DNA of 64,000 bases from Hydrogenophaga intermedia. GTDB taxonomy: Bacteria; Pseudomonadota; Gammaproteobacteria; Burkholderiales; Burkholderiaceae_C. The notes beneath the pieces were generated by a model. That model had not been told where the DNA came from. It did not search any database and worked only from the letters and a program-made list of their open reading frames with translations. The stretch is taken from the NCBI RefSeq assembly GCF_023715105.1, contig NZ_JAMBNO010000011.1, positions 62,001-126,000 of the forward strand. The letters are read 5' to 3'. Shown piece after piece: positions 16,986 to 24,539 of the stretch. Within the stretch, counting starts at the first letter, position 1; each line of letters starts with the position of its first letter. The position numbers and the translations under genes are program-made.

Positions 16986-18353
16986 TCAGGCGCTCTCTGC
17001 CAGCTCCACCGGCGCGAGCGCGTCGAAGCGGAAGCAGCCGCGGCCGGTTTTCTGCAAGCGCAGCGCCGGGCATTGTTCGCTCAGGCGGCGGTGCAACAGC
17101 AGCAGCCGCGCCTCGAGGTTGTCGCTCACATCCGGCAGGCGCAGCGAAGGGTCGAGCCGCAGCTCGCGGTTGGTGAATTCGCTGCGCCCACCCCGGTGGT
17201 CGTTGAGCAGCTTCCACAGGATGGCGCCGGCCACACCTTTGATGAGGTAGGCGTTGTTCACGAAGATGCTGTCGTCGCGCCGGTAGCGGCGCACGCGCAG
17301 CAACGCCGACGCGGCGGCCACGGGCGCCTCGCCGGGCAGCGCGTCGGCCTCGCCACAGGGCTCCTCGGATTCGTGCATGAGGTCGATGCCGGCCGCCAAC
17401 TGCCCGGCCAGCGTGACCAGCAGATCCTCGTCCTCGAAATCGAAGCGCAGGTCCTGCCCGCTTTCGACGAACAGCACGCCCAGCACGCGGTCGGCCGAGA
17501 GCAGCGGCGCCGCGAGCTGGCTGCGCGGCTGGGGCAGTCCCGGGTAAGGGATATCGGTGCTGCCCGCGCCTTCCATGCCCTGGCGCATGGCCTGGTTGTA
17601 GCGCTGCGCGGTTGTCATGTGGTTGATGCGGATGGGGGTGCGCTCGCGCGCAGCAACGCCGATCACGCCGTGGCCGATCGCGATCTCCGAGCCCACGCCC
17701 GAGGTGGCGTAGCCGCGGCTGGCCACCGTGTAGAGCCGCTGCGTGCTGGCGTCCAGGATCAGCACCATGGCGTGGCGCACACCCATCTCGCGCTCCAGGG
17801 CATCGAGTGCCGCCTCGAGCAGCGTGTCCAGCGAGCGCGCCGCCGACAGGCCCGTGCTCACGCGGCGCAACACCATCAGCGGATTGGGCCGGGCCGGCGG
17901 CGCGGGCAGCGCCATCGGCATCGTCTCGGCGGGCAGGCGTTCGATCGCCAGCACCGCATGGATGTCGGCGCCGCGCAGGTGGAACACGTCGGCCATGCCG
18001 CCGTGCGAGGCGATGCCGGCAAGTTGCGCCTTCATGCTCTCGAACACCGGGCCCTCGGTCTCGGTGCGTTCGTAGCGCAGGTGCAGGCGGTAGAAACGCC
18101 CGGTGCGCGGGTGCAGCAACAGCACCGTCGATCGCGGGTGCGCGAGCAGGTTCTGCCGTGTCTTGTTGAAGAACTGGAACGACAGCGCCACGTGCCGCGC
18201 GTCCACGTGATAGACCTGCGAGATGTAGGCCACGTTGGGTGTGCCGTCGGGCGCCACGGTGGCCATGATGGACGGGACCATCCCCTCCATGCAGGGGCGC
18301 AGCTCGTCCATCTCCGCGTGTTCGAACGCCGAGGTCGCGTCGGGCGCGTTCAT
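16986..18353 (-). CDS. FMN-split-barrel / GAF / putative DNA-binding fusion protein
   Basis: A 455-residue protein. Residues 1-150 resemble a pyridoxamine-5'-phosphate-oxidase-type split barrel (MATVAPDGTPNVAYIS, NKTRQNLLAHPRSTVLLLHP). Residues about 165-330 form a GAF domain (LLEAALDALEREMGVRHAMVL, IAIGHGVIGVAARERTPIRI, APLLSADRVLGVLFVES). The last 100 residues (RYRRDDSIFVNNAYLIKGVAG, shortened here to its core, then LWKLLNDHRGGRSEFTNREL) look like a winged-helix module. Combined flavin and small-molecule sensing is suggested. The start overlaps the stop of the preceding split-barrel gene as ATGA, so they are co-translated. No signal or membrane segment is seen. Confidence 0.75.
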   Translation of the reverse strand: MNAPDATSAFEHAEMDELRPCMEGMVPSIMATVAPDGTPNVAYISQVYHVDARHVALSFQFFNKTRQNLLAHPRSTVLLLHPRTGRFYRLHLRYERTETEGPVFESMKAQLAGIASHGGMADVFHLRGADIHAVLAIERLPAETMPMALPAPPARPNPLMVLRRVSTGLSAARSLDTLLEAALDALEREMGVRHAMVLILDASTQRLYTVASRGYATSGVGSEIAIGHGVIGVAARERTPIRINHMTTAQRYNQAMRQGMEGAGSTDIPYPGLPQPRSQLAAPLLSADRVLGVLFVESGQDLRFDFEDEDLLVTLAGQLAAGIDLMHESEEPCGEADALPGEAPVAAASALLRVRRYRRDDSIFVNNAYLIKGVAGAILWKLLNDHRGGRSEFTNRELRLDPSLRLPDVSDNLEARLLLLHRRLSEQCPALRLQKTGRGCFRFDALAPVELAESA

Positions 18354-18841
18354 GCGGCCTCCATGCGCTGGCCGGCGTGCTGGCCCGGCGTCTGATCGAA
18401 CGCTTCGTCAGGTTCGAAAACCACCGCCACCAGATCGTCCGGCTGGTGGGCGAGCATGGCGCTGGCCAGCCCGTGCGGATAGCCCAGGGCGGCGAGCTCG
18501 TCTTCCATCGACAGGCGATAGCGCTCGATCAACGGCAGATCGAGCGCCTGGATTTCCCGCAGGTGCACGCGCCGGCTCTTGAACTGCACCGTGCGGTGCG
18601 TGCTGGGCTGGCTGAAGACCGCGGCCACGCGGCCACTGCTCGCAATGTCGGCCAGCAGCTGGCGCGACTGGCGCCGGGCCAGGAACGCGGTGATGCGACG
18701 CCCCCCGTCCTCCACATGGCTGCCGACGGCGCGCATCACGCTCGGCGTGAGCGCGTGGTCGCAACTACTCAGAATGAGCGACACGCCCTTGGTCATCATG
18801 GCCAGGAACTCGGGCTTGAGCGGCGGCACGGGCGGGTTCAT
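18350..18841 (-). CDS. Pyridoxamine 5'-phosphate oxidase-like small protein
   Basis: A 163-residue protein with the split-barrel pattern: MTKGVSLILSSCDHALTPSV, GGRRITAFLARRQSRQLLAD, RVAAVFSQPSTHRTVQFKSR. It is similar in plan to the N-terminal domain of the protein it is translationally coupled to (4-bp overlap), so the two may form a flavin- or haem-binding pair. ATG 18841 begins MNPPVPPLKPEF. It is divergent from the TetR gene with 101 bp between, where a TetR-type palindrome lies. Catalytic function is not predicted. Confidence 0.65.
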   Translation of the reverse strand: MNPPVPPLKPEFLAMMTKGVSLILSSCDHALTPSVMRAVGSHVEDGGRRITAFLARRQSRQLLADIASSGRVAAVFSQPSTHRTVQFKSRRVHLREIQALDLPLIERYRLSMEDELAALGYPHGLASAMLAHQPDDLVAVVFEPDEAFDQTPGQHAGQRMEAA

Positions 18842-18915
18842 CGGGATGGGGGGAGAACGCGCTGGATCATAGCCAGCGACCACTCGTCGTCCAAGTCCGG
18901 CACGAGCCATTGTTT

Positions 18916-18931
18916 TCGCACATATGTGCTA
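18916..18931. promoter_or_regulatory. TetR-type operator, copy 1
   Basis: TCGCACATATGTGCTA contains the perfect 12-bp palindrome GCACATATGTGC, between a TTGTTT box at 18910 and an AT-rich -10 region, 12 bp before the tetR start. The half-site TCGCACA is repeated in copy 2 at 19567. It is well placed for autoregulation and could also affect the divergent split-barrel genes. Confidence 0.6.
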
Positions 18932-18942
18932 AATTGCTGCGC

Positions 18943-19545
18943 ATGGACGCCCGAACCCAGAAAAGCGAAATGACGCGCGCCGCCATCGTCGGCGCCGCGC
19001 TCGACCTCGCGTCGGCCGAGGGGCTGGAGGCCATCACCCTGCAGGCGGTGGCCGACCGCATCGGCATTTCCAAGAGCGGCGTGTTCTCCCGTGTGGGTTC
19101 GCGCGAGGCGCTGCAGAAGGCGGTGATCGAGGAGTTCGGTCGCCGCTTCCTGGCCGACGTGTTCGTGCCGGCCATGCAGTCGCCCAAAGGCCTGCCGCGC
19201 CTGAGCGAGATCGTTCGCCGCTGGTTGATCCGCCTGCGCGACGTGGAGGCGCACACCGGCTGCCTCTACACCTCGGGTGCGTTCGAGCTCGACGATCGCG
19301 AGGGCGAGTTGCGCGACCTGCTGCTGGGCGAGGTGACGCGCTGGCGTGCCGCATTGCGTCGCACCGTGCTGCAGGCCGTCGAGGCCGGCCACCTCAAGCC
19401 CGACACCGACCCGGAGCAACTGGTGGGCGAGATCTGCAGCCTGGCGATCGGGCTGGTGCATGACGTGCGCTTTCTGCGCGATCCCCGCGCAACCGACCGC
19501 GCCCAGGCCACCTGGGCGCGCCTGCTGCAGACCTACCGGGTCTGA
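18943..19545 (+). CDS. TetR/AcrR family transcriptional regulator
   Basis: A 200-residue repressor. The N-terminal helix-turn-helix is clear: TRAAIVGAALDLASAEGLEA, TLQAVADRIGISKSGVFSRVG, SREALQKAVIEEF. The C-terminal domain resembles the TetR_C-type ligand-binding part. ATG 18943 begins MDARTQKSEM; the frame is open to an upstream start at 18910, but the operator would then be inside the gene. It is followed after 52 bp by an alpha/beta hydrolase whose leader carries a second operator copy, indicating a regulator-target pair. Confidence 0.9.
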   Translation: MDARTQKSEMTRAAIVGAALDLASAEGLEAITLQAVADRIGISKSGVFSRVGSREALQKAVIEEFGRRFLADVFVPAMQSPKGLPRLSEIVRRWLIRLRDVEAHTGCLYTSGAFELDDREGELRDLLLGEVTRWRAALRRTVLQAVEAGHLKPDTDPEQLVGEICSLAIGLVHDVRFLRDPRATDRAQATWARLLQTYRV

Positions 19546-19566
19546 CCCCCTTTTTTTGATCATGTT

Positions 19567-19582
19567 TCGCACAGTTGTGCGA
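19567..19582. promoter_or_regulatory. TetR-type operator, copy 2
   Basis: TCGCACAGTTGTGCGA is an inverted repeat with 7-bp half-sites TCGCACA/TGTGCGA and a 2-bp centre. It shares TCGCACA-NN-TGTGC with copy 1 and lies 16 bp before the hydrolase ATG. The same protein probably binds both. Confidence 0.6.
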
Positions 19583-19597
19583 TTTCAGGAGAAGCCC

Positions 19598-20485
19598 ATG
19601 AACACCTCCCCCTTGCAGACCGCGTCGGCCTACTACGACGCCAACCCCGCCACGCGCTGGCTGCGCTGGGGTCTCGGCTTGTCCGAGCGCCTCTGGCCCG
19701 CGCTGGCCGTGCGCGGTGCCGTGCGGCTGTTCGGCACCCCATTGCCACCGAAATGGATGCACGGGCGCCAACCCGCACTGTCGGCGTGGCAACAAGCGTC
19801 CTGGGCGTTCGAAGACGCCAGCATCACGCTGTATCAGCCGCCGCCCGCGCCACACGGGCCGGTGGCGTTGCTGCTGCACGGCTGGGGCGGGCACGCGGCG
19901 CAGATGCTGCCGCTCGCGCAGGCCCTGGCCAGCCGCGGTTGGCGGCCAGTGCTGGTCGATCTGCCGGCGCATGGCCGCAGCCTGGGCAGCACCAGCAACC
20001 TGCCGCAGTTCGCGCGCGCCATCGAGTACCTGGTGGCGCGGTTGCAGATGCAGGGGCATGCGGTGCGGGCGGTGGCGGCGCATTCGCTGGCGGCCAACGC
20101 GCTGGCGCACGCCGCGGCGCGCGGCCTGCCGGTGCAACGGCTGGTGCTGCTGGCGCCGCCGGCCTCGCCCCTGGCCTACACGCGCCTGTTCGCCTCGGTG
20201 TTCGGGCTGAGCGAAGCCACCCGCGTGCAACTGCAGCACCACGTCGAGGCGCGCGAAGGCATCCTGATGCGCCAGTTCGAGCCCGCGGCGGTGGGCCCGC
20301 GGGTGACGCAACCTACGCTGATCGTGCACGACCGCGAGGACCGCATCAACCGTTTCGCCGACGCCGAGGCCTATCGGGATGCGATCGCCGGTGCGCGGCT
20401 GCTGGAAACCAGTGGCCTGGGCCACACCCGCTTGCTGCGCGACGAACAGGTGCTCCACGCAGTGGCCGAGCACCTGCGGGCCTGA
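19598..20485 (+). CDS. Alpha/beta hydrolase
   Basis: A 295-residue alpha/beta-hydrolase-fold protein. The oxyanion motif LLLHGWGGHAAQM is near residue 90; the nucleophile elbow is AAHSLAAN, the Asp is in HDREDRI and the His in SGLGHTRLL. The elbow has Ala in place of the usual first Gly (A-x-S-x-A), an uncommon version. A hydrophobic stretch precedes residue 50, but there is no clear signal peptide. A GGAG box lies 7 bp before ATG 19598. It is transcribed behind tetR and is the likely target of that repressor. Substrate unknown; esterase or lipid hydrolase is likely. Confidence 0.82.
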   Translation: MNTSPLQTASAYYDANPATRWLRWGLGLSERLWPALAVRGAVRLFGTPLPPKWMHGRQPALSAWQQASWAFEDASITLYQPPPAPHGPVALLLHGWGGHAAQMLPLAQALASRGWRPVLVDLPAHGRSLGSTSNLPQFARAIEYLVARLQMQGHAVRAVAAHSLAANALAHAAARGLPVQRLVLLAPPASPLAYTRLFASVFGLSEATRVQLQHHVEAREGILMRQFEPAAVGPRVTQPTLIVHDREDRINRFADAEAYRDAIAGARLLETSGLGHTRLLRDEQVLHAVAEHLRA

Positions 20486-20497
20486 GCCGCACCCCGC

Positions 20498-20980
20498 TCA
20501 GCGCAGCGCCGCCACCTCGCTCGGTGCGCGGCTGAGCGCATTGTTCTCGTCCACCACGATGCGCATCAGGCGCATGAATTCGGCGCGCTGACGCTCGGTC
20601 AGCGGCGCCAGGATCTGCTGCTGCGCCAGCAGCATGGCCGGCACCGCCTCGGTCAGCAAGCGCTCGCCGTCGGCAGTGAGCCAGAGCTGGCGCGCGCGCC
20701 GATCGCTTGGCGCGGTGCGGCGCTCCAGCGCCCCGCGTTGTTCCAGGCGGTCCACCACGCCGCCGGTGGTGGAGGCATCCAGCGCAATGGTGCGTGCCAG
20801 CGTGCGTTGGTCGATACCGGGCTGGTTGGCCACGGTCTGCAGCGCCGCGTACTGCACGGGCGTGATGCCCAGCTCCGAGAGCTCCTGCAGGAAGATGCCC
20901 ACCGAAATCTGGTGCAGACGCCGGATGTAGTGGCCAGGCTGGTCGTCGATGTTGACGCTGGGCGGCGCTGGGCGTTTCAT
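20498..20980 (-). CDS. MarR family regulator of the gentisate operon
   Basis: A 160-residue winged-helix regulator. Helix-turn-helix segment ITPVQYAALQTVANQPGIDQ and recognition region LARTIALDASTTGGVVDRLE are followed by the wing RRTAPSDRRARQLWLTADG. ATG 20980 begins MKRPAPPSV. It is divergent from the 3-hydroxybenzoate 6-hydroxylase gene (108 bp), and two palindromes there overlap the operon promoter. MarR proteins beside aromatic-acid genes usually repress and are released by the substrate or its CoA ester; here 3-hydroxybenzoate or gentisate is the likely inducer. Confidence 0.88.
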   Translation of the reverse strand: MKRPAPPSVNIDDQPGHYIRRLHQISVGIFLQELSELGITPVQYAALQTVANQPGIDQRTLARTIALDASTTGGVVDRLEQRGALERRTAPSDRRARQLWLTADGERLLTEAVPAMLLAQQQILAPLTERQRAEFMRLMRIVVDENNALSRAPSEVAALR

Positions 20981-21013
20981 GGTGGTGGCGGCACGGTCGA
21001 CGACAAGTGGAAG

Positions 21014-21043
21014 TGGACAGGATGCTATCAGGACACTTATGAT
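21014..21043 (+). promoter_or_regulatory. Sigma70 promoter of the 3-hydroxybenzoate/gentisate operon
   Basis: A -35 box TGGACA at 21014-21019 is followed after 18 bp by the -10 box TATGAT at 21038-21043, each 5/6 to consensus. The expected start is near 21050, leaving a leader of about 40 nt to GTG 21089. The -10 is inside the first palindrome, consistent with repression. Confidence 0.65.
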
Positions 21044-21063
21044 AAGTGTACTGATCATCAGTA
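21033..21063. promoter_or_regulatory. Tandem MarR-type operators
   Basis: Two perfect palindromes abut. The first is ACACTTA-TGA-TAAGTGT at 21033-21049, over the -10 box. The second is TACTGAT-C-ATCAGTA at 21049-21063, over the expected transcription start. Half-sites of 7 bp with short spacers fit MarR dimers. The two sites differ in sequence, so they may bind two different proteins or the same one with different affinity. Confidence 0.65.
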
Positions 21064-21088
21064 TGCAGACGTTGTAGAGGAGACATCC

Positions 21089-22291
21089 GTGGCGACACAA
21101 GCAAAGCAGTTGCCGGTGCTGGTGGCCGGCGGCGGCATCGGCGGCCTGGCGGCGGCGCTGGCGCTGGTGCGCCAGGGCTTCGAGGTGAAGGTGTTCGAGC
21201 AAGCACCGCAGATCGGCGAGATCGGCGCCGGCATGCAGCTCGGCCCCAACGCGTTCTGGGCCTTCGACGCGCTGGGCGTGGGCGAGGCCGCCCGCTCGCG
21301 CGCGGTCTACATCGACGAGATGGTGATGACCGACGCGATCGACGAGTACACCATCGGCCGCGTGCCCACGGGCGAGGCCTTCCGCCAGCGCTTCGGCAAC
21401 CCCTACGCGGTGATCCACCGCGCGGACGCCCACGGCTCGCTGCTGGAGGGCGTGCAGGCCAGCGACCGGGTGAGTTTTCACACCGCCACCCGCGTCGAGC
21501 GCATCGAGCAGGATGCCCATGGCGTGACCGTGTTCGATCAGCACGGCCAGGCACACCGGGGGCTGGCGCTGATCGGCGCCGATGGCGTGAAATCGGTGGT
21601 GCGCCAGCAGTTCGTGGGCGACCCGGCGCGCGTGACCGGCCACGTGGTCTACCGCGCCGTGGTCGACAAGGCCGACTTCCCCGAAGACCTGCGCTGGAAC
21701 GCCGCCAGTCTGTGGGCCGGTCCGAACTGCCACCTGGTGCACTACCCGCTGCGTGGCGGCGAGCAGTACAACGTGGTCGTGACCTTCCACAGCCGCGAGC
21801 AAGAGGAATGGGGTGTGCGCGACGGTAGCAAGGAAGAGGTCGAGAGCTACTTCCAGGGCATCTGCCCGAAGGCGCGCCGGCTCATCGAATTGCCCAAAAG
21901 CTGGAAGCGCTGGGCCACCGCGGACCGCGATCCGATCGAGCGCTGGAGCTTTGGCCGCGTGACGCTGCTGGGAGATGCCGCCCACCCCACCACGCAGTAC
22001 ATGGCGCAGGGTGCGTGCATGGCGATCGAGGACGCGGTGACACTGGGTGAAGCGCTGCGCGTGCACGGCGGCGACTTCGACAAGGCGCTCGACCTGTACC
22101 AGCGCTCGCGCATCGCGCGCACGGCGCGCATCCTGCTGTCCTCGCGCGAGATGGGCCGCATCTACCACGCCAAGGGCGTCGAGCGACTCGTTCGCAACGA
22201 CCTCTGGCGGGGCCGCAGTCCGGAACGCTTCTACGATGCCGTCGAATGGCTGTATGGCTGGCGCGTCGAGAACTGCCTGGCCACCCACTGA
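21089..22291 (+). CDS. 3-hydroxybenzoate 6-monooxygenase (FAD)
   Basis: A 400-residue class-A flavoprotein hydroxylase. The N-terminal FAD motif is LVAGGGIGGLAAALALVRQG, the middle motif is IGADGVKSVVR (DG motif), and the second FAD motif is LLGDAAHPTTQYMAQGACMA. It is placed before gentisate dioxygenase and a fumarylpyruvate hydrolase, so it most likely converts 3-hydroxybenzoate to gentisate with NADH and O2 (MhbM/XlnD/3HB6H type). Salicylate 1-hydroxylase is the main alternative by sequence, but that would give catechol, and no catechol genes are here. GTG 21089 follows a GAGGAG box at 6 bp. Confidence 0.85.
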   Translation: MATQAKQLPVLVAGGGIGGLAAALALVRQGFEVKVFEQAPQIGEIGAGMQLGPNAFWAFDALGVGEAARSRAVYIDEMVMTDAIDEYTIGRVPTGEAFRQRFGNPYAVIHRADAHGSLLEGVQASDRVSFHTATRVERIEQDAHGVTVFDQHGQAHRGLALIGADGVKSVVRQQFVGDPARVTGHVVYRAVVDKADFPEDLRWNAASLWAGPNCHLVHYPLRGGEQYNVVVTFHSREQEEWGVRDGSKEEVESYFQGICPKARRLIELPKSWKRWATADRDPIERWSFGRVTLLGDAAHPTTQYMAQGACMAIEDAVTLGEALRVHGGDFDKALDLYQRSRIARTARILLSSREMGRIYHAKGVERLVRNDLWRGRSPERFYDAVEWLYGWRVENCLATH

Positions 22292-22329
22292 CCCCACGCC
22301 CAACCCGCAACCCCCAACGCAAGACGCCC

Positions 22330-23388
22330 ATGAACGACCTCGGCCGACTCGAAGACCTTCCCGCCGACTACGTGGCCGCGCTGCGCGCGCGCAACCTGGT
22401 GCCGCTGTGGCCCAGCCTGCGCGGCGTGCTGCCACCGCAGATTCCCACCCGCCAGACGAAGCCCACGCATTGGGCCTATGCCGACATCAAGCCGCTGCTG
22501 CTCAAGGCCGGCGAGCTCACGCCGATCGAGAAGGCCGAGCGGCGCGTGCTGGTGCTGGCCAACCCCGGCCACACGCTGGAGAAGATGCAGGCCAGCGCCG
22601 CGTTGTACCTGGGCATGCAGTTGCTGCTGCCGGGAGAATGGGCGCCCAGCCACCGCCACACACCCAATGCGGTGCGCATGGTGGTCGAAGGCGAGGGCGC
22701 CTGGACCACGGTGGACGGCGAGAAATGCCCCATGAGCCGCGGCGATCTGATCCTCACGCCGACCGGCCGCTGGCACGAACACGGCCACGATGGCGACCAG
22801 CCCGTGATCTGGCTCGACGTGCTGGACCTGCCGCTCATGTACTACCTGGAGGTGAGCTACCACCTCAACGGCGGTCGTCAGGACGTCAAGCCCGGCCGCG
22901 GCGACCAGGTCTATGCGCGCGGCGGCCTGCTGCCCACGCCGGTGTTCGGCCGCAGCGGCAAGCGCTACCCCATGCTGCGCTACCCCTGGGCCGAGGCCAA
23001 GGCTGCGCTGCTGGCCATCGCGAGCGACCAGCCCGGCCTCGAACACGTGCAGCTCACCTACACCAACCCCGAGACCGGCGAAGACGCCGAGAACGTTCTC
23101 GGCTTTCACGCACTCATGCTGCGCCCGGGCCAGACGCTCACCCTGCCCGCGCGCTCGCCGGCCTGCGTGTACCACGCCATCGAAGGCCGCGCACGCGTGA
23201 GCGTGGCCGCCCACGACTTCGATTTGAAGGAAGCCGACACTTGCTGCATACCGGGCTACACGCCGACCACGCTGGTCAATGCCTCGGCCAGCGAGCCCGC
23301 CTTCCTGTTCATCGCCGACGAGTCGCCCTTGCACCGCAAGCTCGGCGTCTACGAAGTGCGGCCCGACAACCAACCCGCGATGCCCTGA
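22330..23388 (+). CDS. Gentisate 1,2-dioxygenase
   Basis: A 352-residue bicupin dioxygenase. The first cupin contains the metal ligands in PSHRHTPNAVRMVVEG and RWHEHGHDG; the second cupin lies after residue 240 (FHALMLRPGQTLTLPARSPA), with fewer His, as in the family. It opens gentisate between the carboxyl and adjacent hydroxyl to give maleylpyruvate, using Fe(II) and O2. The length matches the 345-375 residues of GtdA/NagI/MhbD. It lies 38 bp after the hydroxylase and 14 bp before the hydrolase. ATG 22330 begins MNDLGRLEDLP. Confidence 0.93.
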   Translation: MNDLGRLEDLPADYVAALRARNLVPLWPSLRGVLPPQIPTRQTKPTHWAYADIKPLLLKAGELTPIEKAERRVLVLANPGHTLEKMQASAALYLGMQLLLPGEWAPSHRHTPNAVRMVVEGEGAWTTVDGEKCPMSRGDLILTPTGRWHEHGHDGDQPVIWLDVLDLPLMYYLEVSYHLNGGRQDVKPGRGDQVYARGGLLPTPVFGRSGKRYPMLRYPWAEAKAALLAIASDQPGLEHVQLTYTNPETGEDAENVLGFHALMLRPGQTLTLPARSPACVYHAIEGRARVSVAAHDFDLKEADTCCIPGYTPTTLVNASASEPAFLFIADESPLHRKLGVYEVRPDNQPAMP

Positions 23389-23402
23389 TTCCTGGACACC
23401 CC

Positions 23403-24104
23403 ATGCCTTCGTATCTGTTCAACCCGCCCCCCGTCGCCGCCCTGCCCATTCGTGGCCAGAGCGAACTGTTTCCCGTCAACCGCCTGTTCTTTGTCGGTCG
23501 CAACTACCACGCTCACGCGGTCGAGATGGGCAAGCCGGTCGACAAGTCGCTCGAGCGGCCGTTCTACTTCACCAAATCGCTCACCACGCTTACCCCGTCG
23601 GGCGTCACCGTGCCCTACCCGAGCGAGACCACGAACTACCACTTCGAGATGGAGCTCGTGGTGGCCATCGGCCGCGCGGGCTTTCGCGTCGCTGCGGCCG
23701 ACGCACACGAGCTGGTCTACGGTTACGCCGCGGGCCTGGACATGACGCGGCGCGACCTGCAGCTGGTGGCGCGCGACAAGGGTCGCCCCTGGGACCTGGG
23801 CAAGGACATCGAGCAGGGTTCGGTGTGCAGCGAGATCGTGCCGATGCCGTTCACGGTGATCGAGCGCGGCGCGATCGAGTTGCAGGTCAATGGTCAGACG
23901 AAGCAGAAGTCCGACGTCGACAAGCTGATCTGGAACATCCGCGAGATCATCGAAGACCTCTCGCGTTTCTATCACCTGCAGGCGGGCGACCTGATATACA
24001 CCGGCACCCCCGAGGGCGTGGGCGCGGTCGTCAGCGGCGACCGCCTGGAAGGCCACGTCGACGGCGTGGGCAGCGTCTCGCTCACCATCGGCCCCGCGGC
24101 CTGA
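23403..24104 (+). CDS. Fumarylpyruvate hydrolase (FAH family)
   Basis: A 233-residue fumarylacetoacetate-hydrolase-family enzyme. It has LFFVGRNYHAHAVEMG at the start of the fold, the metal-binding acidic residues in FEMELVVAIGRAG and GYAAGLDMTRRDLQ, and the C-terminal YTGTPEGVG. In this context it hydrolyses fumarylpyruvate (or maleylpyruvate) to pyruvate and fumarate (or maleate), the last step of gentisate degradation (NagK/MhbH). No glutathione-dependent maleylpyruvate isomerase is encoded next to it. It is the final gene of the operon. Confidence 0.9.
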   Translation: MPSYLFNPPPVAALPIRGQSELFPVNRLFFVGRNYHAHAVEMGKPVDKSLERPFYFTKSLTTLTPSGVTVPYPSETTNYHFEMELVVAIGRAGFRVAAADAHELVYGYAAGLDMTRRDLQLVARDKGRPWDLGKDIEQGSVCSEIVPMPFTVIERGAIELQVNGQTKQKSDVDKLIWNIREIIEDLSRFYHLQAGDLIYTGTPEGVGAVVSGDRLEGHVDGVGSVSLTIGPAA

Positions 24105-24143
24105 GCCGGCGTGCACGGGCAGCGCTGGCTATCATGCCGGCGC

Positions 24144-24539
24144 ATGCCCTCACCTGAAGACACCCCACGCGCCGTGCGCTGGCTGCTCTGGCTGGCCGGC
24201 ACGGTCTCGCTGGGGTTGGGCATTCTGGGTGTGGTGCTGCCAGGGTTGCCCACCACCCCCTTCGTGCTGCTGGCCGCGGCCTGCTACGCGAAAGCGTCGC
24301 CGCGCTTGCACCGCTGGCTGCGCGCACACCGCCTGTTCGGCCCCATGGTGCGCGACTGGGAGGAGCACCGCAGCCTCACGCGCCGCACCAAGCGCATCGC
24401 CCAGGGCACCATGCTGGTGATGGTCGCCATCTCCGCCTGGGGCCTGCGCGAGCGTCCCGTGCTGCTGGCGGTGGTGCTGGTGGCCGCGCTGATCGGCGTG
24501 TGGGTGGTGGCGCGCATCCCCACCCGAACCGGGCCTTAA
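24144..24539 (+). CDS. YbaN/DUF454 family inner-membrane protein
   Basis: A 131-residue membrane protein of the DUF454 (YbaN) family. The hallmark [20 protein letters not shown] forms the first hydrophobic segment, followed by a cytoplasmic basic stretch ([20 protein letters not shown]) and two closely spaced C-terminal helices. Function is unknown. ATG 24144 begins MPSPEDTP. Its TAA stop and the pgk TAA stop, on opposite strands, share the bases TTAA at 24536-24539. Confidence 0.82.
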   Translation: MPSPEDTPRAVRWLLWLAGTVSLGLGILGVVLPGLPTTPFVLLAAACYAKASPRLHRWLRAHRLFGPMVRDWEEHRSLTRRTKRIAQGTMLVMVAISAWGLRERPVLLAVVLVAALIGVWVVARIPTRTGP

